Below, piece after piece: positions 16,909-24,742 of a DNA stretch of 64,000 nucleotides. The stretch's first letter is position 1. Each line of letters starts with the position of its first letter. The notes under the pieces are model-generated. The model searched no databases. It was not told where the DNA came from and saw only the letters and a list, made by a program, of their open reading frames with translations. The stretch lies in assembly GCA_963712835.1 (NCBI GenBank), contig CAVQJJ010000002.1, positions 310,001-374,000 on the forward strand. The letters run 5' to 3'. The stretch comes from DATARH01 sp963712835 (GTDB taxonomy: Bacteria; Pseudomonadota; Alphaproteobacteria; ATCC43930; CGMCC-115725). A program made the translations under genes and the position numbers.

Positions 16909-18033
16909 ATGGAACAATGGTGGCGGCCCGATCGGTTCGCGGCGCGGCGCGAAAACCTTGCGGCGCGCGGCTGCATCCTGGGCGCGGTCAGGAAGTTTTT
17001 CGCTGGCGAAGGCTTCATCGAGGTGGAAACGCCGGCGTTGCAGGTAAGTCCGGGCATCGAGCCGCATTTACGCGCCTTCGCGACGATGCTCAACGACCCG
17101 CGCGACGGCGCCGCCAAGCCGCGCTACCTGCACACCTCGCCCGAATTCGCGATGAAGAAGCTCTTGGCCGGCGGAATGGAGCGCATTTGGCAGCTCACGC
17201 ACGTCTTCCGCGATGGCGAGCGCGGTGTGACGCACCATCCGGAATTCTCGATGATCGAGTGGTATAGGGCCGGGGCGACCTACCAAGAGCTGATGGACGA
17301 CTGCGAAAAGTTGCTGCGACGGTCTGTGCAGGCCGCTGCCGCGCCCTCTCATCGTCTTTCCCGCGAAAGCGGGGGGGCAAGCGACGGGGTGGCGGCCCTG
17401 GGCCCCCGCCTTCGCGGGGGCGACGACCTACGAGGCTTGACCTGGCAAGGCCGCACCACCGACGCCCACCGGCCCTTTGAGCGTCTGTCGGTCGCCGAGG
17501 CGTTCTGGCGCCATACGAATATCGATATCCTCGCGACCGCGTCCGACCCGGCGCATCCTAATCTCGCGGTGCTCGCCGCGGCGGCGCAGACGATCGGCAT
17601 CGCGCCGCATCCCGGTGACGATTGGGAAGACCTCTATTTCCGCATCTTCCTCGACCGCATCGAGCCGCATCTGGGTATCGGTGTGCCGACGATCCTCTAT
17701 GACTACCCCGTCTCGATGGCTGCGTTGTCGCGCCGCAAGCCCGGCGATCCGCGCCTCGCGGAGCGTTTCGAGCTCTATATCTGCGGGTTGGAACTCGCCA
17801 ACGCCTTCTCGGAGCTCACCGATCCCCGGGAACAGCGCGCCCGCTTCCTCGCCGATCAGGCGAAGAAGAAATTGCTCTATGGCGAGACATACCCGATCGA
17901 CGAGGATTTCCTCGCCGCGCTTGAACACGGTCTGCCCGAATGCGCCGGGATCGCGCTCGGCTTCGACCGGCTGGTCATGCTCTGCACCGGCGCCGCCGAT
18001 ATCGAAGACGTGCTGTGGGCGCCGGTCGCCTGA
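16909..18033 (+). CDS. epmA: EF-P lysine ligase EpmA (GenX/PoxA), with in-frame repeat insertion
   Basis: Class II lysyl-tRNA-synthetase-like ligase of 374 residues that attaches beta-lysine to EF-P. It lacks the N-terminal anticodon-binding OB domain of LysRS, which separates the two. Class II motifs are visible: VSPGIEPHLRAF, YLHTSPEFAMKKLLAGG, HVFRDGERGVTHHPEFSMIEW (a motif 2 region), NAFSELTDP, and motif 3 in GIALGFDRLVML. It is longer than usual for EpmA (about 325-350) because a 75-bp palindromic element lies in frame at 17353-17427, adding 25 residues (from RLSRESGG to RLRGGDD) between the helix after motif 2 and LTWQGRTTD. It is divergent from efp. Confidence 0.93.
   Translation: MEQWWRPDRFAARRENLAARGCILGAVRKFFAGEGFIEVETPALQVSPGIEPHLRAFATMLNDPRDGAAKPRYLHTSPEFAMKKLLAGGMERIWQLTHVFRDGERGVTHHPEFSMIEWYRAGATYQELMDDCEKLLRRSVQAAAAPSHRLSRESGGASDGVAALGPRLRGGDDLRGLTWQGRTTDAHRPFERLSVAEAFWRHTNIDILATASDPAHPNLAVLAAAAQTIGIAPHPGDDWEDLYFRIFLDRIEPHLGIGVPTILYDYPVSMAALSRRKPGDPRLAERFELYICGLELANAFSELTDPREQRARFLADQAKKKLLYGETYPIDEDFLAALEHGLPECAGIALGFDRLVMLCTGAADIEDVLWAPVA
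17353..17427. repeat. Palindromic repeat, family A, inside epmA
   Basis: 75-bp element with arms cgtctttcccgcgaaagcgg and cccccgccttcgcgggggcg around a central gcaagcgacgg. It starts on a codon boundary of epmA (codon 149) and spans exactly 25 codons, so the frame is kept. Related intergenic copies are at 27547-27626, 30442-30520 and 43794-43927. Compared with these, the epmA copy lacks about five bases (ccagg type) in the left half, which fits length adjustment to preserve the frame. Confidence 0.85.
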
Positions 18034-18046
18034 GTTCGGCCCCGGC

Positions 18047-18598
18047 CTATTTCGAGCGGCCGTAGCGGCCGACGACGTTGGCCGTGGCCAGTTCGTTGGC
18101 ATGCAGGTTAAACCCGACCTTGGCGCCGGAAGTGCTCTCGTCCAGCTCCAGCTTGGGAATTCTGAGCGCGTACACCGTGATTTCGTAGTGATGCGCGTGG
18201 TCACCGACCGGTGGACAGGGGCCGCCGTAAAACGAAAACCCAAAATCATTTCGTCCCTGGATTGCTCCCGCTGGCAGGTCTTTCGACGAGTCGCCGCCGG
18301 CGCCGGCCGGCAGACTGTGCACGGATGCGGGAATATTGAACACGATCCAATGCCACCACCCACTGCCGGTTGGCGCATCGGGATCGAACATCGTGACTGC
18401 AAAGCTCTGCGTGCCGGCCGGCTCACCCGACCAGGAGAGCGCCGGCGAGATGTTCTGTCCGGTGCAGCCGAAGCCGTTGAACACCTGCGCGATCGCCATC
18501 GGGCTGCCGCTCTTGACGTCGGTCGAGGCCAACTTGAACTCCGCGAGAGCCGGCGTTGCGGTAGCCGCAAGCGCCATGGCGAACAACAGCGCGCGCAT
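18047..18598 (-). CDS. YbhB/YbcL family phosphatidylethanolamine-binding-like protein, secreted
   Basis: PEBP/Raf-kinase-inhibitor-like protein of 183 residues with a Sec signal peptide (MRALLFAMALAATATPALA). The anion-binding site segments are present: NISPALSWSGEPAGTQSFAV, MFDPDAPTGSGWWHWIVFNI and HHYEITVYAL. Bacterial members are of uncertain function. The start at 18598 is set by a strong GGGAGGGAAG Shine-Dalgarno sequence just upstream and by the signal peptide. It lies 28 bases downstream of thiE on the same strand. It has two cysteine pairs that could form disulfides after export. Confidence 0.92.
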   Translation of the reverse strand: MRALLFAMALAATATPALAEFKLASTDVKSGSPMAIAQVFNGFGCTGQNISPALSWSGEPAGTQSFAVTMFDPDAPTGSGWWHWIVFNIPASVHSLPAGAGGDSSKDLPAGAIQGRNDFGFSFYGGPCPPVGDHAHHYEITVYALRIPKLELDESTSGAKVGFNLHANELATANVVGRYGRSK

Positions 18599-18626
18599 TC
18601 TCTTCCCTCCCCGTTTAGGTTGTGTC

Positions 18627-19283
18627 TCAGATATAGCCCCGTCCGTATTTCGCGAATACCGCGTTGAAATCGGCGACCGCGGCCTTGGGTCCTTCCGGGA
18701 AGTTCCAGATAGCACCGATCACCGCGAGGAAATCGGCCCCCGCTTCGACCAGCGGCCCGCAATTCTCCTGGGTGATCCCGCCGATCGCGCAGCACGGCAC
18801 TACCGTCATGTCGGACCAATCCTTCAGCACCTCGGGGCTCGGGTGGTGTTGGGCGACCTTGGTGGTGCTGGGAAAAAACGCGCCGAACGCGACGTAATCG
18901 GCCCCGGCTTCGCTCGCTACCAGCGCGCGGTGCCGGCTCGCTCCGCAGGTCACGCCGACGATGCGGTCGGGGCCGACCTCAGCCCGCGCGCGGGCATAGG
19001 GCCAGTCCTCGTCGCCGACATGCACGCCGTCGCAATCCAATTCGGCGGCGAGATCGGGCCGGTCGTTCATGATGAAGGCGACGCCGCGCTCCTGGACGAT
19101 CGGTTGCAGCCGCGCCGCCGCGGCGCGGATTGCCTCGTCATCGACATCCTTCAAGCGCAGCTGCACCGCCGCCACGTCGCCGCCCGACAGGGCAGCTTCG
19201 AGTCGTGGCGCGAACTCGTGTGGGTCGAGCGTGGGCGGCGTGATCAGATAGAGCCGGGTCGTCGCCCGGTCGTCGGCGATCAT
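18627..19283 (-). CDS. thiE: Thiamine phosphate synthase
   Basis: TIM-barrel enzyme of 218 residues that joins HMP-pyrophosphate and thiazole phosphate to make thiamine monophosphate. Features visible are LYLITPPTL at the start, VQLRLKD, FIMNDRPDLAAELDCDGVHVG (substrate-binding), GADYVAFGAFFPSTTK (pyrophosphate-binding) and CCAIGGITQENCGPLVEAGA. The family phosphate site is intact. No TPP-riboswitch-like sequence is seen in the roughly 240 bases upstream, so regulation is not evident here. thiD is 25 kb away, so the thiamine genes are dispersed. Confidence 0.94.
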   Translation of the reverse strand: MIADDRATTRLYLITPPTLDPHEFAPRLEAALSGGDVAAVQLRLKDVDDEAIRAAAARLQPIVQERGVAFIMNDRPDLAAELDCDGVHVGDEDWPYARARAEVGPDRIVGVTCGASRHRALVASEAGADYVAFGAFFPSTTKVAQHHPSPEVLKDWSDMTVVPCCAIGGITQENCGPLVEAGADFLAVIGAIWNFPEGPKAAVADFNAVFAKYGRGYI

Positions 19284-19520
19284 GCTGTTCCTCTCGTTTT
19301 TCAGCCGGGCACAGGCGGGGATTTAGCAAATCGCTCCGCTTGACGCGAGCCTGCAAGCCCCTCCCACAGTAATTCAGTCATTCCAATCGCCATCGAAATC
19401 GCCCGATCCGGCCCGATCGCCGCAAAAGTCGTGCAGCCATGGAACACCGCAACCGCCGCGGCAGTTTAGCCACGGAGCGCCTTATTGACCTGTGGCGCTA
19501 CGCTATTGAATGGAACATGA

Positions 19521-19730
19521 ATGAACGCGCTCATCCTTGCCGCCGCCGCGCTGTTCTTCGCCGTCAGCTATGCCGGTACGGCTTGGGCGCTGTCCGAGGG
19601 CGAGATCATCCGCCTCCATGAGGCCTGCATCCATGGCGACAGGGACGCCCGCGCGCATCGCGACGCCGCGATCCACGGCCACGATCACGAAACCGAGTGG
19701 CGTACCCACCACCCGGAATGGTACCGATAG
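19521..19730 (+). CDS. Small histidine-rich secreted protein, unknown
   Basis: Protein of 69 residues with a convincing signal peptide (MNALILAAAALFFAVSYAGT, cleavage near A-W-A). The mature part is about 45 residues, very rich in His, Asp, Arg and Glu (HEACIHGDRDARAHRDAAIH, then HDHETEWRTHHPEW), suggesting metal binding, though this is inference from composition. It stands alone between thiE and a convergent gene. No family is recognised. Confidence 0.55.
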   Translation: MNALILAAAALFFAVSYAGTAWALSEGEIIRLHEACIHGDRDARAHRDAAIHGHDHETEWRTHHPEWYR

Positions 19731-19740
19731 GCTCAAGCCT

Positions 19741-20190
19741 CTAGCCACCGAAAGCTGCGCCGAGCGCTTCGGCGCAGCGCCGGCGCAGCTCCTCGCCGTC
19801 GGCGAAAAACCACCGCCCGAGGTCGACCGTCGCTTCCGGACGCTGAGTCAGCAGGCGTGATCCCGCGGCTGCGGCGATCGCCGCCAATCGTTCGGCGACA
19901 TCGGCGCGTCCGGTAAACACCACCAACTCGATCCCCGCCCGGATCGCGCCTTGCGCCGCGCCGGCATCGTCGCCGCAATCGAGGATCGCGGTGAAGCGCG
20001 CGCTTGGCGCTGCCTCGCGCGCCGCCTCGATCAGCGCCTTCCACCAGCCCGGCCCGGCATAGATCCCGGCATTGGGCGCGCTCAGCAGCACAATCGCGCG
20101 GCCGGCAAGAGCCACCGCCTCCAGCGCCGCCACGGCATGCGCCAGCGAATGAACGACAAGGACCGGGGCGTGCGCCGTCGGCTCGCTCAG
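19741..20190 (-). CDS. Conserved-looking hypothetical protein with alpha/beta pattern
   Basis: Product of about 149 residues with regular beta-alpha repeats (HAPVLVVHSLAHAVAALEAV, GRAIVLLSAPNAGIYAGPGW, RFTAILDCGDDAGAAQGAI, ELVVFTGRADVAERLAAIA). I recognise no family. The first standard start is the GTG at 20133, but the preceding in-frame codons encode a good first strand and begin with a CTG at 20190 that overlaps the upstream cupin stop (CTGA). That would couple the two genes, so a non-standard start is likely. I see no catalytic motif. Confidence 0.6.
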   Translation of the reverse strand: MSEPTAHAPVLVVHSLAHAVAALEAVALAGRAIVLLSAPNAGIYAGPGWWKALIEAAREAAPSARFTAILDCGDDAGAAQGAIRAGIELVVFTGRADVAERLAAIAAAAGSRLLTQRPEATVDLGRWFFADGEELRRRCAEALGAAFGG

Positions 20191-20633
20191 ATGTCGAGCC
20201 GCTCCTCGGCGAGCGGCTTGCGTTCGGCGACGTTGAAGCGGCCGTCATAGATCGGCCGGCCACCGGTGTTCGGCCCCTGGTACTGCACGAACCGCATCGT
20301 GCCGCCGGTCTCGGTCGAGAGGTCGTCTTCGTAATGCGGGTCGGCGTGATGGATCATCGTGCCGGGGCCGTATTCCTTGCCGCCGATCGTGAAGACGCCC
20401 TCGACGATGTACCAGATCTGCGCGAAATCGTGCCGGTGCAGTGGGTGGTGCGCGCCGGGGTCATAGCGCACAAAACCGGCATTGGGCTCGGTCGGCCTGT
20501 CGGGCCGCGGGTGGAACAGCATCTTGCTCCACTGGCCGGGAAACCGCAGCGTCTCCCACTCGCGGTCGTTTTCGTGGACGGCGCGCATGCCGTGATCGGC
20601 GTTCTTGCGCGGACTTACCGCGGTGTCGTTCAT
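20187..20633 (-). CDS. Cupin-domain protein
   Basis: Single-domain cupin of about 148 residues. The first cupin motif is GAHHPLHRHDFAQIWYIVEG with the metal-binding His cluster and Glu, and the second is YGPGTMIHHADPHYED. The start is the ATG at 20633, which follows a strong GGGAGGTGGTG ribosome-binding site; an in-frame ATG at 20669 lacks one. It lies between gap and a hypothetical gene, all on the minus strand. The substrate is unknown. It could be a sensor or a small metalloenzyme. Confidence 0.88.
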   Translation of the reverse strand: MNDTAVSPRKNADHGMRAVHENDREWETLRFPGQWSKMLFHPRPDRPTEPNAGFVRYDPGAHHPLHRHDFAQIWYIVEGVFTIGGKEYGPGTMIHHADPHYEDDLSTETGGTMRFVQYQGPNTGGRPIYDGRFNVAERKPLAEERLDI

Positions 20634-20672
20634 CACCACCTCCCGCTTCGGGCTGGCGGCCGGCGTCAACCC

Positions 20673-21683
20673 TTAGTGCATCGCGCCGAAATGCGCGGCG
20701 ACCTCGACCATGCGGTTCGAGAAGCCCCATTCGTTGTCGTACCAGCTCAGCACCCGCACGAACTTCTTGTCGAGCACCTGGGTCTGCGTCACGTCGAAGG
20801 TCGAGCTGTGCGGGTCGTGGTTGAAGTCGATCGAAACGGTCGGCGCCTTGTTGATGCCGACGATGCCCTTGAGCCGGTTCGACCTCGCGGCCTCTTCCAT
20901 CAGCGCGTTGACCTCGTTGGCGTCGGTCTCGCGCGCCGCGTCGAACTTGAAGTCGATCAGCGAGACATTGGCGGTCGGCACGCGGATCGCCGTGCCGTCG
21001 AGCTTGCCCTTCAAGGACGGCAGCACCAGCCCCACTGCGCGCGCCGCGCCGGTCGAGGTCGGGATCAGCGACAAGGCCGCCGCCCGCGCCCGGCGCAGGT
21101 CGCTGTGCAGCGTGTCTTGCAGGCTCTGGTCGCCGGTATAGGAGTGGATCGTCGTCATATAACCGCGCTCGATGCCGATTCCCTGATGCAGCACATAAGC
21201 GACCGGTGCCAGGCAATTGGTCGTGCACGACGCGTTCGAGATGACCTGATGATCGCTCTTGAGTTCATCGTGGTTGACGCCCATGACGACGGTGAGATCG
21301 GCGCCGTCGGCGGGCGCGGAGATGATGACCTTCTTGGCGCCGGCCTCGAGGTGCTTCGCGGCGGCTTCGCGCTTGGTGAAGATGCCGGTGCATTCGAGCG
21401 CGACATCGACCCCCAGCTCCTTCCACGGCAGCTTGGCGGGGTCGCGCTCGGCGGTGACGCGGACCTTGCCGCGGCCGGCATCGAGCCAATTCTCGCCGCT
21501 CGTCACCTCGCGCGGGTAGCGGCCGTGGACGCTGTCGTAGCGCAGCAGGTGCGCGTTGGTCTCGACCGGTCCGAGATCGTTGATGCCGACGATCTCGATC
21601 TCGTTGCTCGAGTGCTCCATGGCCGCGCGGAAGACCAGCCGGCCGATGCGGCCAAATCCGTTGATCGCAACCCTGATCGCCAT
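20673..21683 (-). CDS. gap: Type I glyceraldehyde-3-phosphate dehydrogenase
   Basis: NAD-dependent GAPDH of 336 residues, the usual length, catalysing oxidation of glyceraldehyde-3-phosphate to 1,3-bisphosphoglycerate. It starts MAIRVAINGFGRIGRLVFRA (NAD-binding), has the catalytic Cys in SNASCTTNCLAP, a conserved His in TTIHSYTGDQ, and ends with the family motif SWYDNEWGFSNRMVEVAAH. It lies directly downstream of tkt on the same strand (110 bases), an arrangement seen in many alphaproteobacteria, often followed by pgk and fba, which are absent here. Confidence 0.98.
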   Translation of the reverse strand: MAIRVAINGFGRIGRLVFRAAMEHSSNEIEIVGINDLGPVETNAHLLRYDSVHGRYPREVTSGENWLDAGRGKVRVTAERDPAKLPWKELGVDVALECTGIFTKREAAAKHLEAGAKKVIISAPADGADLTVVMGVNHDELKSDHQVISNASCTTNCLAPVAYVLHQGIGIERGYMTTIHSYTGDQSLQDTLHSDLRRARAAALSLIPTSTGAARAVGLVLPSLKGKLDGTAIRVPTANVSLIDFKFDAARETDANEVNALMEEAARSNRLKGIVGINKAPTVSIDFNHDPHSSTFDVTQTQVLDKKFVRVLSWYDNEWGFSNRMVEVAAHFGAMH

Positions 21684-21793
21684 GCTCGTAACCCTCCCGC
21701 GAAACCGTAGGTTTGAGCTTAGACGAGTTTCCACTGCCGCGAAACCGGGCAAACCGCAAGCTGCCTTTGCGTTTCGCGCGGCATCACTGCCGC

Positions 21794-23866
21794 CTAATCC
21801 CGTTCCGGTTTGTGCGCGGGTGCGGCGGCTGCCGGGCTCGCGATGAGGCCGCGCGCCAGCTCCGCGACCCGCTCCGCGGTGATGTGGAAATGCGGGTAGA
21901 GCGCCTCCACCGGCGCCGAGGCGCCGAACCCGGTCATCCCGACAAAGGCCGCGTTGCGCCCGAGCCAACGGTTCCAGCCCATGCGCACCCCGGCCTCGAC
22001 CCCCACTCTGGGCGCGCTTCCGAGCACGGCGGTGTGATAGGCCTCGTCCTGGCGCTCGAACAGCTCCCAGCACGGCATCGAGACGACCGCGGCGCGGATG
22101 CCTTCCGCCGCGAGCTGCTGCTGCGCCGTGACCGCGATGCCGACTTCCGACCCCGTTGCGAGCAAGGTCACGTGGCGCGTGCCGCTCGGCTCGCTCAGCA
22201 CATAGGCGCCTTTGGCCGAGCGGTTCTCGCCGTGATCGGGCGCGGTGCGCAACAGCGGCACGCCCTGCCGCGTCAGCGCCAGCACCGACGGGTTCAGCCG
22301 GTGCTCCAGCGCGAGCTGCCAGCACTCGGCGGTCTCGATCGGGTCCGCCGGGCGGAACACCAGCAGATGCGGCATCGCCCGCAGCGCCGCCAAATGTTCC
22401 ACCGGCTGGTGCGTCGGCCCGTCCTCGCCGAGGCCGATCGAATCGTGGGTCATCACATAGATGACGCCCAAATGGCTCAACGCGGAGAGGCGGATCGCAC
22501 CGCGCGCGTAATCCGTGAAGGTGAGGAACGAGCCGCCATAGGGGATAAGCCCGCCATGCGCGGTGATGCCGTTCATCGCCGCCGCCATGCCCATCTCGCG
22601 CACGCCGTAATGGATGTAGCGCCCGGCATAGCTCGGCGACTGCACCTCCGCCTGGCCCTTGGCCTTGGTGTTGTTGGAGGGGGTGAGGTCGGCCGAGCCG
22701 CCGACCAACTCCGGCATCACCGGCACCAGCGCATTCAGCACCTCGCCCGAGGCGACGCGGGTCGCGATCTTGGCGTTCTTGGCGCGGAACTCGTCGCACG
22801 CCTTGGCGAGCGTGGCGCGGAGCGATGGCGGCAGCTCGCCGCGCATGCGCCGCTGGAAATCGCCGCGCCTTGCGGCATCGAGCTTGCTGAGCCGCCCCTC
22901 CCAGTCATTGCGCACGGCCGCGCCGCCGCTGCCCACGCCGCGCCACCAGGCGTAGATGTCGTCGGGCACGACAAAGGGTGGATAGTCCCAGCCGAGCCGC
23001 TCCCTGGCGCCCTTGATCTCCTCGGCCCCGAGCGGCGATCCATGCACCGCGGCGGTGCCGGCCTTGGTCGGCGCGCCAAACCCAATGATCGTCTTGCAGG
23101 CGATCATTGTCGGCCGATCATTGCCCTGGGCGCGTCTGATTGCGGCAGCGACAGCATCGGTATCGTGGCCGTCGACCGCGTCGGTCGCCCAGCCATGCGC
23201 CGCGAAGCGCGCGACCTGATCGTCGTCGACCGCGAGGTTTGTCGCGCCATCGATCGAGACCGAATTGTTGTCCCACAACACGATCAGCTTGTTGAGCTTC
23301 AAATGCCCGGCGAGCGACAGCGCCTCGTGGCTGATGCCCTCCATCAGGCAGCCGTCGCCGCAGATCGCATAGGTGCGGTGATTGACGACATCCTCGCCGA
23401 ATTCGGCGGCGAGCAGCCGCTCGGCGAGCGCTAGACCGACAGAGTTGGCGATGCCCTGGCCGAGCGGGCCGGTGGTGACCTCGATGCCCTTCGCGAGCCC
23501 GCGCTCGGGATGGCCCGCGGTCTTGCTGCCGAACTGGCGAAACCGCTTCAGCTCGTCGAGCGTCATGTCGGCATAGCCGGTCAGGTGCAGGAGCCCGTAG
23601 AGCAGCATCGAGCCGTGCCCGGCCGACAGCACGAAACGGTCGCGATCCGGCCAGTCGGGCGCGCCGGCATCGAATTTCAGGAACTGGCTGAACAGCACGG
23701 TGGCCACGTCCGCCATGCCCATCGGCATGCCGGGATGGCCGGACTTAGCCTGTTCGACCGAGTCCATGGCGAGCGCCCGGATCGCGTTCGCCATGCGGCG
23801 CAGCTGGGGGTCTTTCGGGGCGGGGAGGGGGGCGGCAGCCGCCGTTGGGGCTTCGTGAGCGCTCAT
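21794..23866 (-). CDS. tkt: Transketolase
   Basis: Thiamine-diphosphate enzyme of 690 residues moving two-carbon units between sugar phosphates. Key parts are SVEQAKSGHPGMPMGMADV at the N terminus, the ThDP/Mg motif ICGDGCLMEGISHEALSLAG, and the pyrimidine domain with HDSIGLGEDGPTHQPVEHL. The C-terminal domain is complete. I use the ATG at 23866 (MSAHEAPTAAA), which gives normal family length; upstream in-frame sequence crosses the neighbouring gene and is not coding. It probably forms an operon with gap. Confidence 0.98.
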   Translation of the reverse strand: MSAHEAPTAAAAPLPAPKDPQLRRMANAIRALAMDSVEQAKSGHPGMPMGMADVATVLFSQFLKFDAGAPDWPDRDRFVLSAGHGSMLLYGLLHLTGYADMTLDELKRFRQFGSKTAGHPERGLAKGIEVTTGPLGQGIANSVGLALAERLLAAEFGEDVVNHRTYAICGDGCLMEGISHEALSLAGHLKLNKLIVLWDNNSVSIDGATNLAVDDDQVARFAAHGWATDAVDGHDTDAVAAAIRRAQGNDRPTMIACKTIIGFGAPTKAGTAAVHGSPLGAEEIKGARERLGWDYPPFVVPDDIYAWWRGVGSGGAAVRNDWEGRLSKLDAARRGDFQRRMRGELPPSLRATLAKACDEFRAKNAKIATRVASGEVLNALVPVMPELVGGSADLTPSNNTKAKGQAEVQSPSYAGRYIHYGVREMGMAAAMNGITAHGGLIPYGGSFLTFTDYARGAIRLSALSHLGVIYVMTHDSIGLGEDGPTHQPVEHLAALRAMPHLLVFRPADPIETAECWQLALEHRLNPSVLALTRQGVPLLRTAPDHGENRSAKGAYVLSEPSGTRHVTLLATGSEVGIAVTAQQQLAAEGIRAAVVSMPCWELFERQDEAYHTAVLGSAPRVGVEAGVRMGWNRWLGRNAAFVGMTGFGASAPVEALYPHFHITAERVAELARGLIASPAAAAPAHKPERD

Positions 23867-23961
23867 AAGTGCCAATCTATCGTGGCTTTGTCCGACCGCA
23901 AACGGCGTCGATGGCCCTCCGTTGCAGATTGGCCCGCTGCAGATTGGCCCGCGCGACGCGA

Positions 23962-24447
23962 TTACGCACGATGCGGCCCGCGTCCGCGCAGCACGGCGAT
24001 GTGGCGCACTGGGATCGCCATTCTGCGTCGTGCCATGGTCGCGACGGCCACCGGTGCGCTCGGCGCGACAGACGGGTTCGGATCGTACACCTTGATGTCC
24101 GCCCATCCGGTCACCTGAGGGGGACAGGCGAAATCCTTGTCGCAGCTGATGTCGAATCGGCTGTCGTATTTCTTCGCCAGCCTGTCTTCGCAGACATAGG
24201 TCGCCCCGTTGATCTGCAGGAACGAGCCGAGGCTGATCCGGCGCGGGCACGCCACGACGTCGGTGCGGCCGCAGATATTGTCGCCCGAGGCGGCGATGCA
24301 CGGTGTCGGGCTGGTTTGCTCGGGCACGGTGTTGTAGCCGGTGACGTAGGCTCGGAGTTGTTGGACGAAAGGAAGAGTAGGAGATTGTGCTTGAGCTGTG
24401 ATGGAGGAAACGACGAATAACGCGGCAGCACTTAACGTAATATGCAC
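23962..24447 (-). CDS. Secreted 3D-domain (double-psi beta-barrel) protein
   Basis: Protein of 161 residues with a signal peptide (MHITLSAAALFVVSSITAQA). The core TGYNTVPEQTSPTPCIAASG, then ISLGSFLQINGATYVCEDR and DISCDKD, matches the 3D domain found in RlpA-like and cell-wall-active proteins, with its conserved Asp residues partly kept. Six cysteines suggest disulfides. The last 30 residues are basic and low in similarity. Codon use in the 5' part is less GC-rich than its neighbours, so acquisition by transfer is possible. It could act on peptidoglycan, but that is inferred. Confidence 0.7.
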   Translation of the reverse strand: MHITLSAAALFVVSSITAQAQSPTLPFVQQLRAYVTGYNTVPEQTSPTPCIAASGDNICGRTDVVACPRRISLGSFLQINGATYVCEDRLAKKYDSRFDISCDKDFACPPQVTGWADIKVYDPNPSVAPSAPVAVATMARRRMAIPVRHIAVLRGRGPHRA

Positions 24448-24742
24448 AGTCGTGCACTCCTCGCTGACCGAACCAAAAGAAGCGGGGGACGTGGGCGGTC
24501 TGTGTTACAGGATGTATCCGGTGCGTAACGGTACGTCTCGATACGTAAAAAGTCGGATAATGCAAAGCGGCAATAATGTGGATCAGGCTTGAATTACCTT
24601 AAAAATACTAACGCATATGGAGAATTCACGCCGCAAACCGGCGGAAGGCCGGGGAAATGCGGCTCAGCGTTGCAGGCTTCGCATTGTGTCCTGCCAGCGG
24701 TTTGGCTACGGTTTCCTGTAGCGCATTGGGGAGGAGACAGCC
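24448..24742. other. Relatively AT-rich intergenic region between divergent genes
   Basis: 295 bases between the divergent 3D-domain gene and the NHL-repeat gene. It is visibly less GC-rich than its surroundings, particularly 24530-24625 (taccttaaaaatactaacgc and nearby), and must carry promoters for both sides. I see no conserved RNA element, repeat or small gene. Confidence 0.5.

Noticed and set aside
16909..18033. Lysyl-tRNA synthetase (lysS)
   Set aside because: No N-terminal anticodon-binding domain, and the gene is divergent from efp; EpmA fits better.
18627..19520. TPP riboswitch for thiE (and likewise before thiD)
   Set aside because: No CUGAGA...ACCUGAU-type core found by eye in either upstream region.
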